From positions 1 to 7,991 of the forward strand of contig SIBB01000150.1 of the NCBI GenBank assembly GCA_009695395.1: a stretch of 7,991 bases of DNA, read 5' to 3'. Below are positions 1 through 6,210 of this stretch, in pieces. Within the stretch, counting starts at the first letter, position 1. Every line of letters starts with the position of its first letter. The DNA comes from Pedosphaera sp. GTDB taxonomy: Bacteria > Verrucomicrobiota > Verrucomicrobiia > Limisphaerales > SXTU01. Both the position numbers and the translations under genes were made by a program. The notes under the pieces were generated by a model that searched no databases, had not been told where the DNA came from, and saw only the letters and a list, made by a program, of their open reading frames with translations.

Positions 1-2
1 TC

Positions 3-527
3 GCGCGCGAGGGCTACGTCTTCGACATCGTGCCGGATGACTTGCTTGCAGAAACTCATCTTTCAAATCGTCGCGTCGTGATCGGCACCACTCCTCACTT
101 CAGCCCCCTCCCGATTGGGGGGAGAACACGGCTCGCGGTGGAGACGATGCCCGCTGATGACTTGGTCTCAAAGTGGCGGAAGGAACTTGTCTCGGTCACG
201 CGCCGTGAAGGCGCGACGACGGTGGTCGTTTCCGTCCTCAGCCACCCGAAGCGGCGCATCGTCCACCTCGTGAACTACAACCGCGAGGAGCCGCCGAAGA
301 CCGCCACGATGGGCCGCGGCCCGCATGAGGAGAAGCCTCTCGCCGTGGAAAACCTCACCGTCCGGCTCGCGCTCCAGCCGGGCGAGCGAGTGAAGTCCAT
401 CCGCCTGCTCTCACCGGACGCCGAGGTGAGCACCGGCCCGGCTGGGTTGGTGCAGCGCACGGGTGAAGCTGCCTTCACCGTGCCGCGGATGTTGATCTAC
501 ACCGTGGCGGTGGCCGACCTGGAGTAG
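3..527 (+). CDS. C-terminal part of a large, probably glycoside-hydrolase-like protein (5' end outside window)
   Basis: The frame is open from the left edge to a TAG at 525-527, so only the last ~174 residues are visible. The GTG at 30 is an internal valine codon, not a convincing start. The visible part has a block running into a putative beta-sandwich tail: a strand with HLVNYN near the middle, then a stretch reading LTVRLALQPGERVKSIRLLS, and a terminal FTVPRMLIYTVAV strand. This 'NYN ... LSPD ... VP..YTV' pattern is what I know from the C-terminal beta domains of secreted glycoside-hydrolase-like and trimerisation-domain proteins common in Verrucomicrobia and Planctomycetes. The catalytic domain is outside the window, so substrate and exact family are unknown. 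A segment reading SPLPIGG is encoded by a G-tract/palindrome that resembles a dispersed repeat (see 113-141). The gene converges on rho, 121 bp away. Confidence 0.6.
   Translation, partial: AREGYVFDIVPDDLLAETHLSNRRVVIGTTPHFSPLPIGGRTRLAVETMPADDLVSKWRKELVSVTRREGATTVVVSVLSHPKRRIVHLVNYNREEPPKTATMGRGPHEEKPLAVENLTVRLALQPGERVKSIRLLSPDAEVSTGPAGLVQRTGEAAFTVPRMLIYTVAVADLE
113..141 (+). repeat. Copy 1 of a short G-tract repeat, inside the upstream gene
   Basis: GAT-T-GGGGGGAG, then CAC, GGCT, GCG and TGG blocks, closely matches 562-588 when small gaps are allowed. A CTCCC/GGGAG hairpin can form at its left side. It lies in frame in the upstream gene. Only two copies are seen, so the repeat status is tentative. 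Confidence 0.3.
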
Positions 528-648
528 GAACTCATGCCCGCACCGGTGAGCCGGATGAACTGATCGGGGGGAGCACAGGCTGCGCTGGCGGTCTTCCTCG
601 CGCTCCGCGAGAGCCTCGCACCTTTGTGTCTTTGAGTTGAAGACTCGT
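528..648. other. Convergent intergenic gap between the upstream gene and rho, with weak hairpins
   Basis: Both flanking genes end here. A perfect 6-bp stem CTCGCG/CGCGAG with a 3-base loop lies at 597-611. A 5-bp stem GTCTT/AAGAC with a 7-base loop lies at 628-644, next to the rho stop. A near-palindrome AGCACAGGCTGCGCT lies at 572-586. Neither strand has a clear U-tract, so intrinsic termination is uncertain; the hairpins could still protect 3' ends. No small gene is convincing. Confidence 0.35.
562..588 (+). repeat. Copy 2 of the short G-tract repeat, intergenic
   Basis: It has the same GAT-[T/C]-GGGGGGAG core followed by CAC, GGCT, GCG and TGG blocks as 113-141. Here it overlaps the near-palindrome at 572-586 and lies outside coding sequence, as expected for a REP-like element. 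Confidence 0.3.
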
Positions 649-2280
649 TCAGCCCGCGTTCATGCCGAGCAGGAACATGATGTTGCTGGGCGTCTTCTTG
701 AGCTTGTTGAGCAGCAGTTCCATCGCCTCGACGGGCGGCACGCCGGTGAGGGCGCGGCGGAGGAGGACGACCTTGTTGTATTCGTCGGGATGATAGAGCA
801 GTTCTTCCTTGCGGGTGCCGGAGCGCTCGACGTTGATGGAGGGGAAGATGCGGCGGTCCACGAGGCCACGGTCGAGGTGAACCTCCATGTTACCGGTGCC
901 CTTGAACTCCTCGAAGATGACTTCATCCATGCGGCTGCCGGTGTCCACGAGGGCGGTGGCCATGATGGTGAGCGAGCCGCCTTCCTCGATGTTGCGCGCC
1001 GCGCCGAAGAAGCGCTTGGGCTTGTGCAGCGCGTTGGCGTCCACGCCGCCGGAGAGAATCTTTCCTGAGTGAGGCGACACGGTGTTGTAGGCGCGGGCCA
1101 GACGGGTGATGGAGTCGAGGAGGATGATGACATCCTTCTTGTGCTCAACCATGCGGCGGGCCTTCTCGATGACCATCTCGGCGACTTGCACGTGGCGCTC
1201 GGGCGGTTCGTCGAAGGTCGAGGCGATGACCTCGGCGGGGCGGCACGAGCGCTCCATGTCGGTGACTTCCTCGGGCCGCTCATCAATCAGCAGGATGATG
1301 AGATACGCCTCGGGGTTGTTCTTGATGAGGGCGTTTGCGATTTTCTGGAGCAGCACGGTCTTGCCGGTGCGCGGCGGCGCGACGATAACGCCGCGTGAGC
1401 CCTTGCCGATGGGGCAGACGAGGTCGAGCACGCGGGTGGACAGCTCGGTGGGGTCGGTCTCGAGGATGAAGCGCTTGTTCGGGAAGAGCGGCGTGAGGTT
1501 GTCGAAGTGCGTCTTCTCCTTGGCCTTGTCCGGATCCATGTCGTTGACGGACTCAACCTTGAGCAGGGCGAAAAATTTCTCCTTCTCCTTCGGCGGGCGA
1601 ATCTGGCCGGCCACGAGGTCGCCGGTCTGGAGGTCGAAGCGGCGGATCTGCGACGGCGAGACGTAAACGTCCTCCGGGCACGCGAGGTAGTTGAACGCCT
1701 GCGAGCGGAGGAAGCCGAAGCCCTCGGCGAGGACTTCGAGGACGCCCTCGGCGAAGAGGCCGCCCGCACCCTCGGCGTTCTTCTTCAAGATGGCGAAGAT
1801 GACCTCCTGCTTGCGCAGGGTGCCGTAGTTCTCCACGCCCATGTCCTTGGCCATCTTGTTCAACTCGGCGATGGAGAGCGCCTGAAGCGTCGAGATGGCG
1901 ATGGTCGGGCCTTTCAGCTCGGGGGCGGTGCGCTCTGGTGCCGGGTGCGGGGCGGGCTTCTGCGCCTTCTGCTTCTGCTGTTTGGGCTGGTGCTTGTCCT
2001 CTGTGCCAGGCTGCGTGGGCTCAGAAGGGGCGGGGGCAGATTCCGGGGCGGCGCTGGCATGGCCGGTGCCGGGTGAAAACTCCTCCACCGGCTCGAGGGG
2101 CGCGGCGGCGGGGGCTTCGCTCTCGGGGGGGAACATGGACTCCACCGGCGGCGCGGCGGCTTCAGTGGCGCTTTCAGTGGCGGCTGGCGCGAGAACCTCC
2201 CCGGGGACTTCGCTCCCCGGGGTCTCGGTGGCGACGGCGCGCTTTACCTTGGCGACCTTCGGTTTTGCAATACGTGGCAT
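649..2280 (-). CDS. rho: Transcription termination factor Rho with long N-terminal extension
   Basis: The protein is 543 residues; E. coli Rho is 419. Rho is a hexameric RNA-dependent ATPase/helicase that loads on C-rich nascent RNA and ends transcription. The conserved part starts near residue 130. It has an N-terminal helical domain (~130-180), then the RNA-binding cold-shock-like fold with GFGFLRS (187-193) and SPSQIRRFDLQTGD. In the ATPase, Walker A is APPRTGKT (301-308), the catalytic-Glu motif is LIDERPEE (331-338, E334), and Walker B DVIILLDS ends at 390 (D389). Next come the Q-loop SGGVDANALH (410-419), the R-loop GTGNMEVHLD (461-470) and the arginine finger in SGTRKEELL (R490). Residues 1-128 are a disordered-looking Ala/Pro/Glu-rich arm with basic ends. 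The ATG at 2280 begins MPRIAKPK. The frame stays open upstream, but that sequence is not Rho-like and overlaps the intergenic leader and glyA. No strong ribosome binding site precedes the ATG. Confidence 0.97.
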   Translation of the reverse strand: MPRIAKPKVAKVKRAVATETPGSEVPGEVLAPAATESATEAAAPPVESMFPPESEAPAAAPLEPVEEFSPGTGHASAAPESAPAPSEPTQPGTEDKHQPKQQKQKAQKPAPHPAPERTAPELKGPTIAISTLQALSIAELNKMAKDMGVENYGTLRKQEVIFAILKKNAEGAGGLFAEGVLEVLAEGFGFLRSQAFNYLACPEDVYVSPSQIRRFDLQTGDLVAGQIRPPKEKEKFFALLKVESVNDMDPDKAKEKTHFDNLTPLFPNKRFILETDPTELSTRVLDLVCPIGKGSRGVIVAPPRTGKTVLLQKIANALIKNNPEAYLIILLIDERPEEVTDMERSCRPAEVIASTFDEPPERHVQVAEMVIEKARRMVEHKKDVIILLDSITRLARAYNTVSPHSGKILSGGVDANALHKPKRFFGAARNIEEGGSLTIMATALVDTGSRMDEVIFEEFKGTGNMEVHLDRGLVDRRIFPSINVERSGTRKEELLYHPDEYNKVVLLRRALTGVPPVEAMELLLNKLKKTPSNIMFLLGMNAG

Positions 2281-2537
2281 AAGCGGAACGGGACTAAGTT
2301 GAGTTGGTTGGCGGGCAACTGAAGCCTGCCGGTGAGTTGCGGTTTGTCTGGCTACCACGGAAGTGCGTTCAAAATCAAACGCGGTGACTACTGCCGGGGA
2401 ATTTCTGCTGAGGATTGACCCGCGCTCAACTTGCAGCGGGAATCTTGCGGTTAATTCGCATCCAAACTGTCGGAGCTGCCGGAAGGTGTCAATGTATTTG
2501 ATTACCCGACGGCTTTCCCAGCTCCCGCCCCTCAACT
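2281..2537 (-). promoter_or_regulatory. rho leader and probable promoter region
   Basis: This 257-bp gap follows the glyA stop, with no credible gene on either strand. It is long enough for rho to have its own promoter. A perfect -35 hexamer TTGACA is on the minus strand at 2492-2487, but the base spacing that follows gives only a poor -10 (CAGTTT). The last 70 bases before the rho ATG (2350-2281) hold 28 C and 12 G and little obvious structure, which is the composition of a Rho-loading (rut) site. Three copies of CCGGCAG (minus strand) lie at 2482-2476, 2397-2391 and 2332-2326. No strong terminator hairpin was found after glyA, so read-through from the upstream gene is possible. Rho autoregulation through its own leader is known in E. 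coli; here it is inference. Confidence 0.4.
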
Positions 2538-3788
2538 TTAATACGGCAGCGGGAACTTCGCAGTCAACTCGCGCACGCGGGCGCGGACACGGTGCGCGGT
2601 CTCGACGTTCTTCAAGTCCAGAAGCACCTCGGAAATCATGTCGGCAATCGCCGCCATCTCTGCCTCCTTCATGCCGCGCGCGGTGACGGCGGGCGTGCCC
2701 AACCGGACGCCGCTGGCTTGGAAGGGCGAGCGCGTCTCGAAGGGGATCGTGTTCTTGTTGGTAGTGATGCCGGCCTCGTCGAGGGCGATCTGGCTTTCCT
2801 TGCCGGTGATGCCGCGCGTGCCGACGTCCACGAGCATGAGATGGTTGTCCGTGCCGCCGCTGACGAGGCGGAAGCCGTTGCGGAGCATCCCGGCGGCGAG
2901 CGCCTTCGCATTGGCGGCGATTTGCTCTTGATACGCCTTGAAGCCAGGCTGGAGCGCCTCGTGGAAGCACACGGCCTTCGCGGCGATGACGTGCATGAGG
3001 GGGCCGCCCTGGATGCCGGGGAAGACCTGCGAATCAATCTCCTTCCCATACTTCGCCGGGCACAGGATGAGGCCGCCGCGGGGGCCGCGCAGGGTCTTGT
3101 GCGTGGTGGTCGTCACGAAGTCCGCGTGCGGCACCGGGCTGGGATGCACGCCGGTGGCGACGAGTCCGGCGATGTGCGCGATGTCCGCCAGCAGCATCGC
3201 GCCGACCTCGCGCGCGATCTCGCCCATGCGTTTGAAATCAATGACGCGGGGATACGCGCTCGCGCCGACGGTGATCATCTTGGGCTTGTGCTCGCGGGCC
3301 ATCGCGGCGAGCTGGTCGTAGTCAATGCGCTCGTCGTCCTTGCGCACGCCGTAGTGGACGATCTCGAAGAACTTGCCGGAGAAGTTCGCCTTGTTGCCGT
3401 GCGTGAGATGGCCGCCGTGCGAGAGGTCCATCGTCAGCAGCTTGTCGCCGGGTTTCAGGAAGGCGAAATAGACGGCCATGTTCGCGCCGGAGCCGGAGTG
3501 TGGCTGGACGTTGGCGTGCTCCGCGCCGAAGAGCTGCTTCGCCCGATCGATGGCGAGCTGCTCCACCACGTCTACGTTCTCACAGCCGCCATACCAACGC
3601 TTGCCGGGGTAGCCCTCGGCGTATTTGTTCGTGAGCACGGAGCCTTGTGCCTCCATGACGGCGGGGCTGGTGAAGTTCTCGCTGGCGATCAGCTCGATGT
3701 TCTCCTGCTGGCGCTGGCGCTCTTTGGCGATGGTTTCAGCGATGGCGGGGTCCACCGCCGACAGACGTAATCCGTTGTTGGGTTCCAT
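2538..3788 (-). other. glyA: Domain 3 of fusion: serine hydroxymethyltransferase (possible separate translation from ATG 3788)
   Basis: A PLP enzyme that converts serine and tetrahydrofolate to glycine and 5,10-methylene-THF, the main one-carbon source. The segment is 416 residues, against 417 for E. coli GlyA. It shows ENIELIASENF (332-342), TNKYAEGYPGKRWYGGCE (356-373), QPHSGSGANMAVY (398-410) and LADIAHIAGLV (503-513). The PLP-lysine motif is TTTTHKTLRGPRGG with K534. The end GVRLGTPAVTARGM (663-676) is also typical. The ATG at 3788-3786 coincides with the normal GlyA start and is preceded by GAAGAG eight bases upstream, a weak Shine-Dalgarno candidate. An internal start could therefore yield stand-alone GlyA as well as the fusion. 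Confidence 0.95.
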
Positions 3789-4697
3789 TTTTTTAACTCT
3801 TCGTTCGTGTCGCCCGCCCTCGAACTCAGCGGCGAGGAATGCGTCCACGATTTGTTTGCCCAGCTCGGGCGAAATCTGTTTCTGGCCAAGGCACAGGACA
3901 TTCGCGTCGTTGTGCTGGCGCGTGAGAGTAGCCATCTCCTCGTCGAACACGAGCGCCGCGCGCACGCCCGGCACCTTGTTCGCCGTGATGCTCATGCCCA
4001 CGCCCGAGGAGCAGCAGAGCAGGCCGAAGTCCGCGTTGCCCTCCGCCACCTGCTCGGCGACGAGCTTCGCGTAGTCGGGATAATCCGTGGACTCGGGCGA
4101 GTTCGTGCCGAAGTCCACCACGCGCACGTGCAGGCTCTCCAAGTGCCGCTTCAGCGCTTCCTTGAGCTGCAACCCGGCGTGGTCCGCACCGATAGCGCAC
4201 GTGACCGCGCGCCCCTTGCCAGCTCCGTCGCCGTCCTGCTCCACCCCGCGCAGCATGGACTCAATCCCCTGCTCGATCTGGTCGCGACAGTTGAGATACA
4301 CGTCGAGGTTCCCGCCGATCGGGTCGGCGATGTCCTTCTCCCAAAAATCGAGTGTGTCATCAAATTCGCGCAGCACGAAAGTCTTCTGCTCCGCCTGCGG
4401 GTAGAGCAGGGTGACCGCCTCCACGTGACCGCGCGTCATGCCGAAGATGTAGTCCGCCTCCTGCACCATTGCGCCCGTGAGCATCCGGCTGCGCTGCCTG
4501 GCGATGTCGATGCCGAGCTGCTTCAGCCCGGTGACGGCGTGAGCGCTGGGCGACTGGCCGTTGATGGCGCCGACGCCGGCTGAGAGCACGCGGAAGTCGC
4601 CCTTGCCCTTCACGGCATGGCGGAACAATCCCTCCGCCATCGGGCTGCGGCAGATGTTTCCCGTGCAAACAAACAGGATGGTTTTTGTGCGTGCCAA
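2538..4697 (-). CDS. Trifunctional fusion: low-MW protein phosphatase / ribose-5-phosphate isomerase B / serine hydroxymethyltransferase
   Basis: This is a single stop-free frame of 719 codons holding three complete enzymes. Residues ~1-155 are a low-molecular-weight protein phosphatase, ~165-303 are RpiB and 304-719 are GlyA. Each part has its family's normal length and its catalytic residues, so this is not a remnant. A ~12-residue Gly/Asp/Lys linker joins the first two. The last two abut at residues 303/304. The start is TTG at 4697-4695, the only start codon between an in-frame upstream TGA (4706-4704) and the phosphate-binding loop. There is no Shine-Dalgarno sequence. RpiB has no start codon at its natural beginning (GTC-ACG-TGC-GCT), which supports a true phosphatase-RpiB fusion. 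GlyA does have an ATG at its natural start (3788), so separate initiation there is possible. The gene order equals that of B. subtilis ywlE-ywlF(rpiB)-ywlG-glyA without ywlG. Whether the product is cleaved is unknown. Confidence 0.85.
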   Translation of the reverse strand: MARTKTILFVCTGNICRSPMAEGLFRHAVKGKGDFRVLSAGVGAINGQSPSAHAVTGLKQLGIDIARQRSRMLTGAMVQEADYIFGMTRGHVEAVTLLYPQAEQKTFVLREFDDTLDFWEKDIADPIGGNLDVYLNCRDQIEQGIESMLRGVEQDGDGAGKGRAVTCAIGADHAGLQLKEALKRHLESLHVRVVDFGTNSPESTDYPDYAKLVAEQVAEGNADFGLLCCSSGVGMSITANKVPGVRAALVFDEEMATLTRQHNDANVLCLGQKQISPELGKQIVDAFLAAEFEGGRHERRVKKMEPNNGLRLSAVDPAIAETIAKERQRQQENIELIASENFTSPAVMEAQGSVLTNKYAEGYPGKRWYGGCENVDVVEQLAIDRAKQLFGAEHANVQPHSGSGANMAVYFAFLKPGDKLLTMDLSHGGHLTHGNKANFSGKFFEIVHYGVRKDDERIDYDQLAAMAREHKPKMITVGASAYPRVIDFKRMGEIAREVGAMLLADIAHIAGLVATGVHPSPVPHADFVTTTTHKTLRGPRGGLILCPAKYGKEIDSQVFPGIQGGPLMHVIAAKAVCFHEALQPGFKAYQEQIAANAKALAAGMLRNGFRLVSGGTDNHLMLVDVGTRGITGKESQIALDEAGITTNKNTIPFETRSPFQASGVRLGTPAVTARGMKEAEMAAIADMISEVLLDLKNVETAHRVRARVRELTAKFPLPY
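3788..3794 (-). other. A7 slippery run at the RpiB/GlyA junction
   Basis: Seven consecutive A (minus strand) sit exactly where RpiB ends and the GlyA methionine begins, read GTT-AAA-AAA-ATG. Gain of one A leads to a TGA about 18 codons on; loss of one leads to a stop after roughly 33 codons. Slippage would release a phosphatase-RpiB protein lacking GlyA. The run is plain in the sequence; the function is inference. Confidence 0.4.
3789..4205 (-). other. rpiB: Domain 2 of fusion: ribose-5-phosphate isomerase B
   Basis: It interconverts ribose-5-phosphate and ribulose-5-phosphate in the pentose phosphate pathway. Fusion residues 165-303 show AIGADHAG (D172, H173) and DFGTNSPESTDYPDYA. The catalytic-cysteine loop CCSSGVGMSITANK has C229 at the place of E. 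coli Cys66. QHNDANVL supplies H262 and EGGRHERRV supplies phosphate-binding R296 and R300. The usual GTGVG after the cysteine is SSGVG here, a conservative but uncommon-looking change in the anion-binding loop. About ten C-terminal residues found in stand-alone RpiB after the RRV motif are absent; GlyA's N-terminus follows directly. Confidence 0.9.
4233..4697 (-). other. Domain 1 of fusion: low-molecular-weight protein phosphatase (YwlE-like)
   Basis: The phosphate loop CTGNICRS (residues 11-18) contains the C(X)5R signature with nucleophile C11 and R17. The DP general-acid motif is at D125-P126 in IADPIGGNLDVY, and the strand LSAGV follows at 39-43. The C-terminal DPIGG..DVY..CRDQIE pattern resembles B. 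subtilis YwlE, an arginine phosphatase. In YwlE the residue after CTGN is Thr11, which favours phospho-arginine. Here it is Ile15, as in tyrosine phosphatases. Substrate is therefore open; tyrosine is slightly favoured by this residue. It would act in the cytoplasm, as no signal peptide is present. Confidence 0.88.
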
Positions 4698-4706
4698 GCT
4701 TGGTCA

Positions 4707-4735
4707 AGATGACGGCGCGAGGGAGGAAGCGTCAA
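4707..4735 (-). promoter_or_regulatory. Candidate promoter for the triple-fusion gene
   Basis: The -35 TTGACG is at 4735-4730, followed by a 17-base spacer and a poor -10 TCATCT at 4712-4707. The start point would fall about three bases before the TTG start codon, giving a nearly leaderless mRNA. This agrees with the lack of a Shine-Dalgarno sequence. The -10 is weak. Confidence 0.35.
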
Positions 4736-4839
4736 CGCGGAAATCCGATTCTGGAGACAAGCTGTTCACGCCGCAGAAATATCCATGTGGAGCGGTGGGA
4801 GGGAATGGAAGCAGGGATGCGAAAATACGACCTCCCGGC

Positions 4840-4869
4840 TTGCTAGGTGCCGGGGCATTTGCCTACTGT
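4840..4869 (+). promoter_or_regulatory. Candidate promoter for lpxC-fabZ, predicting leaderless mRNA
   Basis: The -35 TTGCTA is at 4840-4845, followed by an 18-base spacer and -10 TACTGT (4864-4869), which keeps the three most conserved positions T, A and final T. Six bases later the GTG start codon begins, exactly where transcription should start. No Shine-Dalgarno sequence is present. The same TACT[G/C]T-N6-start layout precedes the PHP gene. Confidence 0.4.
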
Positions 4870-4875
4870 CGGCGC

Positions 4876-6210
4876 GTGTCACAGCAGCAGACGCTACGGG
4901 AACCTGTCTCCTTTTCTGGTATCGGCCTCCACAGCGGGAGCCGGGTCAACATGACGTTCCTGCCCGCCCCGCCCGGCTCCGGCGTGCGCTTCCGGCGGGT
5001 GGACCTCGACGGCAAACCTGAGATCGAGGCGCGCGTGGAGCACGTTGTGGATACGAATCGTTCCACCACGCTGGGCAAGGGGAACGTGAAGATTCACACG
5101 GTGGAGCATGTGCTCGCGGCGTTCAGCGGCGCGGGCGTGGACAATGCCATCGTCGAGCTGGATGCGAGTGAGCCGCCGATTGCGGATGGGAGTTCGCGCG
5201 AGTATGTGCGGATGATTGAGAAGGCCGGGCTGGTGCCCCAGACGGAGGCGCGCGCGCCCTATCGGCTGACGGAGCCGCTGGAGTTGCAGGTGGGCGAGAC
5301 GATGATGCAGGTGTTCCCCCACGACCGGCTGAAGATTTCCTGCACGAGCTCGGGCAGCGGCGGGCGCTTCACGCAGTTCTTCAGCCTCGAAGTGACGCCG
5401 GAGACCTGGCCCAAGGAACTCTCCCACGCGCGGACGTTCTGCTTCTTCGAGGAGTTGGAGTTGCTCTACAAGAACGGACTCATCAAGGGTGGCAGCTTGG
5501 AGAACGCGGTGGTCATCCGCGACGACGCGGTGCTGACCACCGAACCGTTGCGCTACGAGGACGAGTTCGTGCGGCACAAGATTTTGGACATCCTCGGAGA
5601 CTTGTCGTTGTTGGGCCGTCCCTTTCTCGGGCACATCGTCGCAATCCGCCCCAGCCACACGGGGAACTGTGAGCTGACCAAGCAGATTGCCGCCCAGATG
5701 CGTAAGCCGGAAAAGGCCGTGCAGACCTTCTCGCCGCCGCCCGCGAGATCCGCCGACGAGAATCTCGTGCGTGATGGCGCGACGCTGGACGTGATGCAGG
5801 TGATGAAGATACTGCCGCACCGCCCGCCGTTCCTGATGGTGGACCTGGTGACAAAGATCGAGGGCAACCGCATCGTGGCGCAGAAGAACGTGACGATGAG
5901 CGAACCTGTCTTCCAAGGCCATTTTCCCGGCCATCCCATCCTGCCGGGCGTGCTCCAACTCGAAGCGATGGCACAGGTCGCTGGCATTCTGATGATGCGT
6001 CAGGCGGAGAACGCCGGGAAGCTGGCTTACTTCATGTCGGCGGAGGAAGTGAAGTGGCGCAAGCCCGTGCGCCCCGGCGACGTGCTCGTGATTGATGTGA
6101 CCATGACGAAGATGCGCGGGAAGATCGGCAAGGCGCGAGGCGAATGCTCGGTGAACGGCGAGGTTGTCAGCGAGGCAAATGTCACGTTCATGCTCATGGA
6201 CAAAGCATGA
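4876..6210 (+). CDS. lpxC-fabZ: Bifunctional LpxC deacetylase / FabZ 3-hydroxyacyl-ACP dehydratase
   Basis: The protein is 444 residues. Residues 1-~275 are LpxC, the Zn-dependent UDP-3-O-acyl-GlcNAc deacetylase and committed step of lipid A synthesis. It has FSGIGLHSG (13-21), HTVEH (74-78; E77 catalytic, H78 Zn), SHARTF (183-188, T187), and FVRHKILD (231-238; H234 and D238 Zn, K235). H261 is the likely general acid. A proline-rich linker (~276-303) leads to FabZ (304-444), which dehydrates 3-hydroxyacyl-ACP. FabZ has the motifs ILPHRPPFLMVD and QGHFPGHPILPGVLQLEAMAQ split around H349 and E363. Such fusions are known in Bacteroidetes and some related phyla. The frame opens further upstream, but the GTG at 4876 gives the family-typical short N-terminus (VSQQQTLREPVSFSGIGLHSG begins here). 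The stop overlaps the lpxA start in ATGA. Confidence 0.96.
   Translation: MSQQQTLREPVSFSGIGLHSGSRVNMTFLPAPPGSGVRFRRVDLDGKPEIEARVEHVVDTNRSTTLGKGNVKIHTVEHVLAAFSGAGVDNAIVELDASEPPIADGSSREYVRMIEKAGLVPQTEARAPYRLTEPLELQVGETMMQVFPHDRLKISCTSSGSGGRFTQFFSLEVTPETWPKELSHARTFCFFEELELLYKNGLIKGGSLENAVVIRDDAVLTTEPLRYEDEFVRHKILDILGDLSLLGRPFLGHIVAIRPSHTGNCELTKQIAAQMRKPEKAVQTFSPPPARSADENLVRDGATLDVMQVMKILPHRPPFLMVDLVTKIEGNRIVAQKNVTMSEPVFQGHFPGHPILPGVLQLEAMAQVAGILMMRQAENAGKLAYFMSAEEVKWRKPVRPGDVLVIDVTMTKMRGKIGKARGECSVNGEVVSEANVTFMLMDKA

Noticed and set aside
2487..2492. Perfect TTGACA as the rho promoter -35
   Set aside because: Kept only as a weak candidate inside the leader entry: at 16-18 bases downstream there is no acceptable -10 hexamer.
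2281..2970. N-terminal extension of the rho frame up to position 2970
   Set aside because: The added residues are the shifted reading of glyA plus the non-coding leader. They contain no Rho sequence, and the ATG at 2280 is a natural start.
2592..3770. Long open frame (392 codons, +) opposite glyA/rpiB
   Set aside because: It is antisense to a strongly conserved enzyme. Its product is a His/Val/Asp/Glu-rich string with no recognisable motif, as expected from the mirror of GC-rich codons.
4561..4875. Upstream extension of the lpxC frame to 4561
   Set aside because: It would overlap the start of the divergent phosphatase gene and add 105 residues unlike LpxC. The GTG at 4876 gives the normal LpxC N-terminus.
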